DNA of 64,000 nucleotides from a virus: IMG/VR virus record IMGVR_UViG_3300020167_000001, positions 1 through 64,000 of that record, one strand, 5' to 3'. Within the stretch, counting starts at the first letter, position 1; every line of letters begins with the position of its first letter. The position numbers and the translations under genes were made by a program. Under the pieces are notes generated by a model. That model searched no databases and was not told where the DNA came from. It saw only the letters and a program-made list of their open reading frames with translations. This document shows, in pieces, positions 13,778 to 20,179 of this stretch.

Positions 13778-14479
13778 TTATTTGTACAATTCATGAAATG
13801 CATTGGTCATAAGCATAGTATCATGAGTAATAAGAAAGTTCTTTTTGGCCTTAGCTGCCAATTGCATAAACTTTTTATGATCATAATTCTTTGTATTTCT
13901 TGAGAAAGTGATATAACTCAGCATGAATTTAGAATTATTGGTATCATACAATGAAGTAATGTCCACTAAATTCTTAGTCATTTCATCAATATCGGTGCAG
14001 TTTATCTTAAACTTACCACATTTGATGAATCCAGATGTACCACTTAATATTTTTGCAGATACACTGAAGTTAAATCCTGTTGCTAAGTGATGGACTTTAA
14101 GTTGTCGATAATCTTCTTTACCAGGCATGGCACAATAAGCATTAACATAATCATCAATCTTCCATACTGAATTGGTATTATTAAGAATAGCCATGGTATT
14201 AATGATTCTACTAATATCATTATCTTCTATAACAATACAATCAGTTATCTTATGGTCAGCTTTATTTAAGGCAGCTATTAAATGCTGGCCATCAATAATA
14301 TAGTCACCTTTTTTACCAAAGATGCTAGTTCTGACTACAACAGGTACTCTTAATATACCGTATTGTATCATTGAATTTAACATTTGTGTCACATGTTTTA
14401 GATTGACACTTCTGTTAAAGTTAATTTGATTAAGAGTAGCTAATGCTAATCTTTCAATAGTTGGATTTAATAGTTTCAT
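13778..14479 (-). CDS. ParB/Srx-fold protein (ParB-like N-terminal domain), 233 aa
   Basis: Residues about 15-75 follow the ParB-like nuclease/partition domain: a helix, RVPVVVRTSI, then DYIIDGQHLIAALNKAD, corresponding to the 'P..v.......IidGeHR..Aa' box of ParB/sulfiredoxin-fold proteins. The remainder (75-233) is helical and may contain the HTH, but none is obvious. ParB proteins bind parS and CTP to form partition complexes; the fold also occurs in nucleases and transcription factors. Here the box has QHL instead of the usual ERR/HHR, so CTPase activity is uncertain. A parS-like site lies 1.25 kb away at 15733-15748. No ParA is visible in the window. Confidence 0.65.
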   Translation of the reverse strand: MKLLNPTIERLALATLNQINFNRSVNLKHVTQMLNSMIQYGILRVPVVVRTSIFGKKGDYIIDGQHLIAALNKADHKITDCIVIEDNDISRIINTMAILNNTNSVWKIDDYVNAYCAMPGKEDYRQLKVHHLATGFNFSVSAKILSGTSGFIKCGKFKINCTDIDEMTKNLVDITSLYDTNNSKFMLSYITFSRNTKNYDHKKFMQLAAKAKKNFLITHDTMLMTNAFHELYK

Positions 14480-15050
14480 TTGTTTTAGGGTTTAGAGAGT
14501 TGATTAACTTAAATATATATGTTTTGAAATTTAAAGGTCGCGGTCTCTCTCCTATTGCATCTCTAATACTAAGTCATACCCTTAATAGGAATAATCATAG
14601 TAATAGAGAACATCAATAAGAAGAAGTACTTATGTATATGAATAGGATAAGAGTGACGTATAAAGGTATTGCTTTAGCTATATTAACCCGTGCTCAGACC
14701 TAATAGGGCCTAAAGAGCTTTAAGTCAACCTAATAGAGTTGAGGGATGGTTGGCACCCTCAACCAGCCTCCCTCTTTCTTCTTCATAATCAACAAGTTAG
14801 CATTATATCTTTATACTTTAGTAATACATATATATATGTATGGTATCAACTTCACATTTTTCACTGTGTCAAAACAGCTCTTTCCCAGTAAACACTGGTA
14901 TTCACTCGGTGGACAAACCTCATTTTAAGGTTAAATATTAAGAAAATTAATTAAGATAATATGGCCACTGTATTATAACAGGATATGACTGATGGCCAAG
15001 TAGTTAAACAATTGTGCATACACAGAAAGACATTTTAAAAAACAAAGCAT
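14480..15050. other. 570-nt non-coding stretch with hairpins
   Basis: No convincing gene on either strand; the plus-strand frame at 14746-14928 is probably spurious. It contains GTTGAGGG/CCCTCAAC (around 14739-14764), CCAGT/ACTGG near 14890, AACCT/AGGTT near 14920 and a GGCCA/TGGCC pair near 14965-14998. The CCTAATAG word is repeated. Likely the leader of the ParB-like gene. Confidence 0.4.
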
Positions 15051-15053
15051 TAT

Positions 15054-15090
15054 AAAAAAACAACAGTAGCTATTACACTACTGTTGTTTT
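15054..15090 (-). terminator. Rho-independent terminator, leftward
   Basis: On the minus strand CAACAGTAG and CTACTGTTG form a 9-bp stem (extended by A-T pairs) with an 8-nt loop followed by seven T. It ends the 149-aa gene 15097-15546. Confidence 0.85.
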
Positions 15091-15096
15091 ATTATA

Positions 15097-15546
15097 CTAA
15101 CCTAATTCATCAATAGGTTTAGCTGTTGCTTTAGCTTGCAACTCAGCAATGTTCTTGCTACGGTTGTTTGCTAATACACGAGCATAAGCTTTCATCTCCT
15201 CAATCTTTTGAGAAGCATAGATAGCTTTAGTAGTTGAGTCACTACCTGCAATTAACTCGTCTAATAACTTAGACTCTGCATTGTCTGTGAACCAATACAC
15301 TTCTCCTTGTGGAGATGTTGCACGTTCAAGAGTTGCAGTTGCACCATACTTAGCTGAAGCCGAGCTAGTTACATGAAATAAAGGATTACCTTTATCATCT
15401 TCACTAACTATACCTTGTGCTAATTGGTCTGCACGGTATTCTGCTACAGCTTCAGGAGAACCTGTTACTACATAAGATACCATTGGTGTTCCTGTGTTCT
15501 TACTTTTGTAAGGATTAGGATTGCTGATTGTTACTGTGTTTTTCAT
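15097..15546 (-). CDS. Hypothetical early phage protein, 149 aa
   Basis: Soluble protein with a beta-rich N-terminus (NTVTISNPNPYKSKNTGTPM, VSYVVTGSPEAVAEYR) and a helical C-terminus rich in Ala/Lys. The compact, regular codon use, its own terminator and an early-type element upstream suggest high expression soon after infection. A single-strand or nucleic-acid-binding role is conceivable, but no motif proves it. Leader AAACCCAAAACAG lacks a Shine-Dalgarno. Confidence 0.6.
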   Translation of the reverse strand: MKNTVTISNPNPYKSKNTGTPMVSYVVTGSPEAVAEYRADQLAQGIVSEDDKGNPLFHVTSSASAKYGATATLERATSPQGEVYWFTDNAESKLLDELIAGSDSTTKAIYASQKIEEMKAYARVLANNRSKNIAELQAKATAKPIDELG

Positions 15547-15598
15547 CTGTTTTGGGTTTTAAATTGTTTTTATAAATTATTAACTACAGGAGACATTA

Positions 15599-15606
15599 TG
15601 AGATAC
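15599..15606 (-). promoter_or_regulatory. Early-element copy 1 (TGAGATAC)
   Basis: TGAGATAC followed on the plus strand by AAAAATTAGAAAGGCT; read on the minus strand it is TTTTTGTATCTCA. Located about 50 nt upstream of the start at 15546. One of four copies upstream of consecutive leftward genes. Confidence 0.5.
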
Positions 15607-15700
15607 AAAAATTAGAAAGGCTGATACTAAAGATTGAAAGAGTGCACTAGGAAGACAAATCTTAAAGTCACCGTTTCTCTACAGCCCTACAGTGCTAGAA

Positions 15701-15722
15701 AAGAAAAGCCTTAATAGGCTCT
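15701..15722 (-). terminator. Hairpin terminator, leftward
   Basis: AGCCT/AGGCT with a short ATTA loop followed on the minus strand by TTTCTTTTC. It follows the 47-aa gene (stop at 15750) and flanks the parS-like site. Confidence 0.55.
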
Positions 15723-15732
15723 TTCTTTAAGA

Positions 15733-15748
15733 TGTTTCACGTGGAACA
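15733..15748. promoter_or_regulatory. parS-like centromere site TGTTTCACGTGGAACA
   Basis: A 16-bp near-perfect palindrome matching the bacterial chromosomal parS consensus TGTTNCACGTGNAACA at every defined position. It is flanked by A and T to give an 18-bp palindrome with one mismatch. It lies in the gap between a terminator and the stop codon of the 47-aa gene. Host ParB (or the ParB-like protein at 13778) is the expected ligand. A chance match to 14 fixed positions in 64 kb is improbable (order of 1 in 4000). Confidence 0.8.
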
Positions 15749-15749
15749 T

Positions 15750-15893
15750 TTAGTTAGGCAACTCGCCCTTTAAATCTTCCATTGTGATTATTCTACAATC
15801 ATTGGTAATAACCAAGTCTCTTGTAGATAAAGTTGCAACCATTGGTTTAGGTGCAGGAGCTTGCATGAAGCTGAAGGCATTTGCTGTTTTCAT
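15750..15893 (-). CDS. Small protein, 47 aa
   Basis: ATG at 15893, TAA at 15750. The product starts MKTANAFSFMQAPAPKPMVA, continues with ATLSTRDLVITNDC and ends EDLKGELPN. Soluble, no known domain. An early element lies about 25 nt upstream, and the parS-like site starts two bases beyond its stop. Confidence 0.6.
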   Translation of the reverse strand: MKTANAFSFMQAPAPKPMVATLSTRDLVITNDCRIITMEDLKGELPN

Positions 15894-15916
15894 ATTTCCT
15901 AATTTAAAGAACATAC

Positions 15917-15924
15917 TGAGATAC
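15917..15924 (-). promoter_or_regulatory. Early-element copy 2 (TGAGATAC)
   Basis: TGAGATAC followed by AAAATAAGAAAGGCT, nearly identical over about 28 nt to the copy at 15599. Sits 24 nt upstream of the start at 15893. Confidence 0.5.
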
Positions 15925-15958
15925 AAAATAAGAAAGGCTTCAATTAGAAAAGCATAAC

Positions 15959-16159
15959 CTAATCTGGGATTAGGCTATACATTTCACTCTCAATCTCTTG
16001 AGTTGTCATCATCACACCATCAATATGTTTGTCACCAACAGTCCTTGACTTATCATTGGTTAGTTCCCATACATGATGTAATGCTTGAAGCTTTGTGGGA
16101 AATTCCTTTACTATCTCCTTCTCCCAATTGGTAGATAGTCTGTATCTTGCTGTTATCAT
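15959..16159 (-). CDS. Hypothetical protein, 66 aa
   Basis: Starts MITARYRLSTNWEKEIVKEF and includes LQALHHVWELTNDKSR; a small alpha/beta protein without known motifs. Third in a series of very short leftward genes each preceded by an early element, placing it among the first genes transcribed. A second leftward frame overlapping it (16053-16262) is judged a shadow. Confidence 0.6.
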   Translation of the reverse strand: MITARYRLSTNWEKEIVKEFPTKLQALHHVWELTNDKSRTVGDKHIDGVMMTTQEIESEMYSLIPD

Positions 16160-16178
16160 GATGATTTAAGGAAGATAG

Positions 16179-16186
16179 TGAGATAT
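16179..16186 (-). promoter_or_regulatory. Early-element copy 3 (TGAGATAT variant)
   Basis: TGAGATAT followed by an A-run, 20 nt upstream of the start at 16159 and directly after a terminator T-run (minus strand). Confidence 0.45.
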
Positions 16187-16218
16187 AAAAAAAGAGAGAG
16201 CCAAATAGGCTCGATCTC
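16187..16218 (-). terminator. Rho-independent terminator, leftward
   Basis: Minus strand: AGAGA and GAGCC on one side pair with GGCTC and TCTCT on the other around TATTT, followed by seven T. It ends the 43-aa gene 16219-16350. Confidence 0.8.
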
Positions 16219-16350
16219 TTACATACCACAAAGGGCAAATATGCATATATCCATGATAGCAATTTGGATGATAGCTAATGCTTTCTTTGTTGTAGTCCAG
16301 TCACTTGCATCTGATGCAGCAACATTGAATGATAATAATAATGATAACAT
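16219..16350 (-). CDS. Small hydrophobic protein with signal-like N-terminus, 43 aa
   Basis: ATG at 16350, TAA at 16219. MLSLLLSFNVAASDASDW resembles a short signal peptide with an A-x-A-like cleavage region; the C-terminal part (LAIIQIAIMDICIFAL) is a membrane helix. It is the first gene of the leftward arm and has its own early element (16373-16380) and terminator, consistent with a strongly expressed membrane-acting early protein. Confidence 0.55.
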   Translation of the reverse strand: MLSLLLSFNVAASDASDWTTTKKALAIIQIAIMDICIFALCGM

Positions 16351-16372
16351 AAGTATAAGTTAATGAACATGA

Positions 16373-16380
16373 TGAGATAC
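16373..16380 (-). promoter_or_regulatory. Early-element copy 4 (TGAGATAC)
   Basis: TGAGATAC followed by a pyrimidine-rich stretch, 22 nt upstream of the first leftward start (16350). Marks the beginning of the leftward arm. Confidence 0.5.
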
Positions 16381-16693
16381 TTTCTTCTTGTAAAACTTTT
16401 TCTTTTTCTCCAGGAATTCAAGACTCAGAATTTGAAGACCCCCGGGGTAGGGGGTAACTTGATGAAGCCGGGGGGTGTTTTATAGAGGACCCCTCACACT
16501 CTCTAATCCATATAAAAAAAATTTACCCAAAAATTTTGTGGATATGATTATATAGTTTATCTTTGTCTTGTTGTTCTGCTACAATATTTTTTTTCTAACT
16601 TTTTTTAAGTTTAACTACAAGCAATTAACCCCTGAGTCCATCGGGGGTTTTTTGTTATAGTATATATATGTATATTTGTTTAAAAATTTAAGT
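16381..16693. other. Divergent control region; G/C-rich patch beside AT-rich tract, candidate origin
   Basis: No gene. The 55-bp patch 16438-16493 is strongly G/C-rich in an AT-rich genome (ACCCCC/GGGGGT hairpin at 16438-16455, G6 at 16470). It is followed by an AT-rich stretch (16505-16625) holding TGTGGATAT at 16538, one base from a DnaA-box consensus. Together with its position between opposed arms this suggests a replication origin or promoter hub; unproven. Confidence 0.4.
16628..16653 (+). terminator. Rho-independent terminator in the divergent region
   Basis: CCCCTGA pairs with TCGGGGG around GTCCA, then six T. It would stop rightward transcripts started in the G/C-rich patch before the first structural gene, implying a short untranslated RNA between about 16.44 and 16.65 kb. 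Confidence 0.65.
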
Positions 16694-16984
16694 ATGATTA
16701 CTGAAAAACAAGGTATCTTAGATATTGGTGGTACCATTCTTAGCACAGGTTTACCAGATGTCAACATACAATTATCAAGTTATAGTTTTTATAATGTTCT
16801 GGCGTATACGATAACTGTTGAAAAATATGAAGCTGAAACTGCTTCTACTATTACATTAGGAGTCTACTCTAAATTGGCCGGTGAAACTTTTGAGTTAGGT
16901 CGGTCAAATGTTTTGAAAGAAGGCGATTATATTAAAGTCACACCTTCTATTGCTGGAACTAGTTATATATTTTTAGAGATTTAA
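16694..16984 (+). CDS. Small virion-associated beta protein, 96 aa
   Basis: Begins MITEKQGILDIGGTILSTGL and is beta-rich throughout (YNVLAYTITVEKYEAE), ending GTSYIFLEI. A TTG 18 nt upstream is in frame, but ATG at 16694 is the natural start. A TATATTTG box lies just upstream (16671-16678). Leads the fibre cluster, so probably a fibre accessory or decoration protein; family not recognised. Confidence 0.55.
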   Translation: MITEKQGILDIGGTILSTGLPDVNIQLSSYSFYNVLAYTITVEKYEAETASTITLGVYSKLAGETFELGRSNVLKEGDYIKVTPSIAGTSYIFLEI

Positions 16985-16999
16985 TTTGTATAATTATAC

Positions 17000-17632
17000 A
17001 TGAAGGTAAGTGTGCATACGGTGATAAAGAATGAAGAAGAAATTCTTCCTTTTTATATTCATCATTACAAGACTAATTTTCCAGATTGTATCATACATAT
17101 ATATGATAATAATTCTACAGATAGAAGCCTTGAAATTTGTGAAGCTGCCGGCTGTATAATTGAACATTTTCCTACCTACTCTGAAGAGCTACTAAGAGAA
17201 CATAAAAATAATTGCTGGAAGAATTCAAACTCAGATTGGGTAATTGTTTGTGATGTTGATGAACTTATCAAAATAACTCTTGAAGATTTAAAGAATCTTG
17301 TAGGAGTAGATGTTGTTAAGTTCAAGGGATACAGCATGGTCCTTGTTGGTGATGAAAAATCTTATGAAGATATGAAGCATGGATGTGCTTCTCATCCATA
17401 TGATAAATGTTGTTTATTTAGAGGAAATATCGCGGATATAAATTATGGTATTGGTGCTCATCATTGTGAGCCTGACCCTAACTTGGTTATTTCGAAATAT
17501 GAATATGACTTATTTCACTATAAAAAAGCTTGGTTTAATGAAGAAAATTACAAGAGGTATCATCATATGAAAGAATTACCTTTTCCTACCATGTATAAAG
17601 ACTTCATGGGGGAAATAAAAAAACTAAAATAA
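17000..17632 (+). CDS. Family-2-type (GT-A) glycosyltransferase, 210 aa
   Basis: VSVHTVIKNEEEILPFYIHH at the start is the classic first strand and 'KNE...l..wi.H' motif of GT-A glycosyltransferases (GT2/GT92-like). It is followed by HIYDNNSTDRSLEIC (nucleotide binding) and VIVCDVDELI around residue 80, the DxD metal-binding motif. It should transfer a sugar from a nucleotide donor, possibly onto virion fibres or host surface glycans. Its place among tail-fibre genes favours virion or receptor modification. Shorter than full-length family members (about 250-300 aa). Confidence 0.75.
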   Translation: MKVSVHTVIKNEEEILPFYIHHYKTNFPDCIIHIYDNNSTDRSLEICEAAGCIIEHFPTYSEELLREHKNNCWKNSNSDWVIVCDVDELIKITLEDLKNLVGVDVVKFKGYSMVLVGDEKSYEDMKHGCASHPYDKCCLFRGNIADINYGIGAHHCEPDPNLVISKYEYDLFHYKKAWFNEENYKRYHHMKELPFPTMYKDFMGEIKKLK

Positions 17633-17634
17633 TA

Positions 17635-17665
17635 GTTGTATATTTACCTAATAATTAGTATATTG
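17635..17665 (+). promoter_or_regulatory. Rightward promoter, TTG-N20-TATATTG
   Basis: TTG at 17636-17638 and TATATTG at 17659-17665, the Bacteroidota-like -33/-7 arrangement with the same spacing as six other sites in this arm. Precedes the fibre gene at 17670. Confidence 0.5.
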
Positions 17666-17669
17666 AGTC

Positions 17670-18308
17670 ATGGATGTAGTAAACTTTGATTACTTAGTAA
17701 ATGCTGGACGCATTCTTTTATACAAAGATGTTGACCTTCAAGAGGATTATATCATCTTAGGTAAGCATGATCCTAGACGTAGAGAATTTAAAGCAACTGA
17801 TTATCCACTATGGGCCATCCCTGCCAGTGAGGTTTTTGGATACAATGAGATTCAAGATGAATCAATTCCCCTACCTCACAGACAAATCATGGATTTTCAA
17901 GGAGCAGGAGTTACTGCTACAGATGATCCTATAAATAAAAAGACTATAATTACAATCCCTGGTGGGAACAGTGTTGGTCCAGCTATTATAACTCTAGATC
18001 CTTTAGTACTTAATCATACAATTACAACTAACGCGAGATACACTATTGTAAATTTCAGTGGGCCTTTAAGTGGAAGTTATTCTTTTGGTGCCGTAACTAC
18101 AACAACTCAAATTGGAGATATACTAGTAATCATGACAACTTCTGATTTACTAGCAGTATTAGTAGACATGGCATTCAGTGTACCTAAATATTATTTATGG
18201 GGATGCTCGGCCGCAGTCAACTCTATAGATATAACAAGCCAAGAAAGAAGAGCCCTTCACTTTATCTTTGATGGTACTAAATGGGTAAGTACATACAATA
18301 ATTGCTAA
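17670..18308 (+). CDS. Virion fibre protein with shared N-terminal anchor domain, 212 aa
   Basis: The first 60 residues (MDVVNFDYLVNAGRILLYKD, then YPLWAIPASEVFG) match in pattern the start of the next protein (MDIMNIQALIAQGLI, YPSYAMPISEFLA), so both carry the same anchor module. The rest is beta-rich and glycine-poor (IITIPGGNSVGPAIITLDPL), like small receptor-binding or cap domains. Likely a short tail or head fibre. Confidence 0.6.
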   Translation: MDVVNFDYLVNAGRILLYKDVDLQEDYIILGKHDPRRREFKATDYPLWAIPASEVFGYNEIQDESIPLPHRQIMDFQGAGVTATDDPINKKTIITIPGGNSVGPAIITLDPLVLNHTITTNARYTIVNFSGPLSGSYSFGAVTTTTQIGDILVIMTTSDLLAVLVDMAFSVPKYYLWGCSAAVNSIDITSQERRALHFIFDGTKWVSTYNNC

Positions 18309-18318
18309 TACATAAAAC

Positions 18319-19506
18319 ATGGACATAATGAATATTCAAGCTTTAATAGCTCAAGGTTTAATAACAGACGTAGCTTCTGTAGATCCTAACAAAGCTTACG
18401 TTGCAGTAGGAGTTTTTCAACCAGGTAACAGACCAGCCGGTTCTGCTAATGCAAACTCATATCCTTCATATGCAATGCCTATTTCAGAATTCTTAGCTGC
18501 CGGTGGTATATACACTGCTTCAAATGGTATTGCTTTAGTAGGAAATGACTTTCAGTTGGCTTCTCTAAATATCAGCCAGTTTACTAATGATTCAGCTTAT
18601 ATTACATCATCAGCTCTTACGGGATATGTACAAGGTACAGGAACTATTGGTTATGTACCAAGATGGAATCTTACAGATACATTAGGTAACAGTATCATTT
18701 TTGATGATGGTTTAGGTAATGTAGGTATTGGAATATCTTCTCCAACTTCAAAATTACACGTAAACGGAATTACAACAAGTACAGGAGCTTCGATTTTTAA
18801 GGTTTCATTTCCATTAGCAGATATATTCAATATTGATGATTCTTATAATGTAAATTTTGTTACCAATAATGGTGTAACTATTACGGGGAGTAACGGCTCT
18901 TTAAATTTAGTGTCAAACGGAGGAACTTCACCTTCAATTGGGTTTAAATTTAATAATGGCGTAAGTACATCAGGTATTATTTATGGAAATGGATTAAGTA
19001 TGGGGCTTCAAACTCCTTTATTTGCTTTAGGTAGTACGATTTTTACAAGTTCAGCAACTTTACACGTAAAAGGTGTAGATGCTACTTTAGCTAATTACGC
19101 TTTAAAAGTAGATAACTCAGCTTCAACTCCTTTATTATATGTTAGAAATGATGGGTTAGTATCTATTAATCAAACAACAATAGGTGCAGCGAGATTAGAA
19201 ATAACGGGAGGTGCTTATCAAGGTATTTATGCTCAAACAACAGCAAGTATATGTATTAATGCAAATGATACAAGTGGTATTGCAGTAAAAGGAGAGGCTA
19301 CAACGGGTGTAGGTTTACAAGGAAATATTGGTGGTGCAGTTGGTTCAGCATTAAAATTAGATGATAATGTCAATGGAGTACTTCTTATGAAAGTTGGCTC
19401 TAATGGTACAAAATCAATAGTTAATATAGTAAACATACCAACATCAGCAGCAGGATTAAGTGCTGGTGATTTATGGAATAATGCCGGAGTAATAAATATA
19501 GTATAA
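18319..19506 (+). CDS. Tail fibre / receptor-binding protein, 395 aa
   Basis: Shares the N-terminal anchor module with the preceding protein, then has typical fibre-shaft sequence: ISQFTNDSAYITSSALTGYV, YVPRWNLTDTLGNSII and GNVGIGISSPTSKLHVNG, repetitive beta elements common in Bacteroidota phage fibres. No chaperone/peptidase domain is evident at the C-terminus. Expected to trimerise and contact host surface glycans. Confidence 0.7.
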   Translation: MDIMNIQALIAQGLITDVASVDPNKAYVAVGVFQPGNRPAGSANANSYPSYAMPISEFLAAGGIYTASNGIALVGNDFQLASLNISQFTNDSAYITSSALTGYVQGTGTIGYVPRWNLTDTLGNSIIFDDGLGNVGIGISSPTSKLHVNGITTSTGASIFKVSFPLADIFNIDDSYNVNFVTNNGVTITGSNGSLNLVSNGGTSPSIGFKFNNGVSTSGIIYGNGLSMGLQTPLFALGSTIFTSSATLHVKGVDATLANYALKVDNSASTPLLYVRNDGLVSINQTTIGAARLEITGGAYQGIYAQTTASICINANDTSGIAVKGEATTGVGLQGNIGGAVGSALKLDDNVNGVLLMKVGSNGTKSIVNIVNIPTSAAGLSAGDLWNNAGVINIV

Positions 19507-19526
19507 ATAATTAAAAAACAAATAAC

Positions 19527-19760
19527 ATGAACTTTGAATTAAAAAAAGTAGTATCAGCAGGAGATGTACAATCAGTAGATGATGATAACTCTTTACAATG
19601 GGTAAACATTACAGCAGGTGTAGTTGGCTGTCCTTACAAAATGGAGATCACAACTACTGAAAAGTATGAATTTGCAAATACTTTATCTGTTCAGGAAGCC
19701 AAAGATGGTGTACAAACTTTTGCAGAAAATTGGGTAGCAACTAACTATCCTACAGTATAA
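19527..19760 (+). CDS. Small hypothetical protein in fibre cluster, 77 aa
   Basis: Alpha/beta small protein (NFELKKVVSAGDVQSVDDDN, YEFANTLSVQEAKDGVQTFA). Not recognised. Located 20 nt after the fibre gene in an operon-like array and preceded by A-rich leader AAAAAACAAATAAC. Could be a fibre assembly factor; only context supports this. Confidence 0.55.
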   Translation: MNFELKKVVSAGDVQSVDDDNSLQWVNITAGVVGCPYKMEITTTEKYEFANTLSVQEAKDGVQTFAENWVATNYPTV

Positions 19761-19796
19761 TCATTATATTTGTATAAATTTTAAAACCAACATAAC

Positions 19797-20063
19797 ATGC
19801 AAGTAGATTTAAACTTTGACCTAGTAGGTCTTGATGGAGCAAAAGTAGCAGTAGCCGGTGAGCTTATTGCTGGATTATTAATGAGTGAAGCTAAAGGTGA
19901 TGCTGTAAAATTTTATGACTGGGCCATGGCTTTTCATAAAAAAGAAGTAGTATCTATGGATGCTTCCGATATCAGTAAGTTAAAAACATTAGTTGAGACT
20001 TCTGAGAAAGTAACAATCCTAGTAAAAGCACCAGTTATTAAGTACTTAGATTCTGTAAAATAA
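19797..20063 (+). CDS. Small hypothetical protein in fibre cluster, 88 aa
   Basis: Starts MQVDLNFDLVGLDGAKVAVA and contains LIAGLLMSEAKGDAVKFYDW and a lysine-rich end. Families of this look accompany structural genes in Bacteroidota phages, but I know no function. A TATATTTG box lies just upstream (19765-19772), and the gene is followed by a strong terminator. Confidence 0.55.
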   Translation: MQVDLNFDLVGLDGAKVAVAGELIAGLLMSEAKGDAVKFYDWAMAFHKKEVVSMDASDISKLKTLVETSEKVTILVKAPVIKYLDSVK

Positions 20064-20082
20064 TAAGGCTTACAAAACAAAG

Positions 20083-20113
20083 ATACCTCAGTAAATGCTG
20101 GGGTATTTTTTTT
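20083..20113 (+). terminator. Rho-independent terminator
   Basis: ATACC-T-CAG pairs with CTG-G-GGTAT around TAAATG, followed by eight T. Ends the fibre operon 16694-20063. Confidence 0.85.
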
Positions 20114-20114
20114 A

Positions 20115-20157
20115 TGTCACAAATATTTGTATTATTGTGACAGAATGAGTATATTAG
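20115..20157 (+). promoter_or_regulatory. Rightward promoter with inverted-repeat operator
   Basis: Promoter: TTTG (20126-20129) and TATATTAG (20150-20157), spacing identical to the late class. A perfect 8-bp inverted repeat, TGTCACAA (20115-20122) with TTGTGACA (20135-20142), brackets the -33 box, the geometry expected for a dimeric regulator. Immediately follows a terminator and drives the 20180-24806 operon. Confidence 0.6.
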
Positions 20158-20179
20158 TGTATAACTTAATTAACAAATC

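Noticed and set aside
14746-14928. Plus-strand ORF in the gap before the ParB-like gene
   Set aside because: Low-complexity, opposite strand to all neighbours, overlaps GTTGAGGG/CCCTCAAC and other hairpins; no promoter or conservation clue.
16438-16493. G-quadruplex in the G/C-rich patch
   Set aside because: Only three clear G-runs of four or more occur on the strand with a long gap between them; a four-tract structure is not supported.
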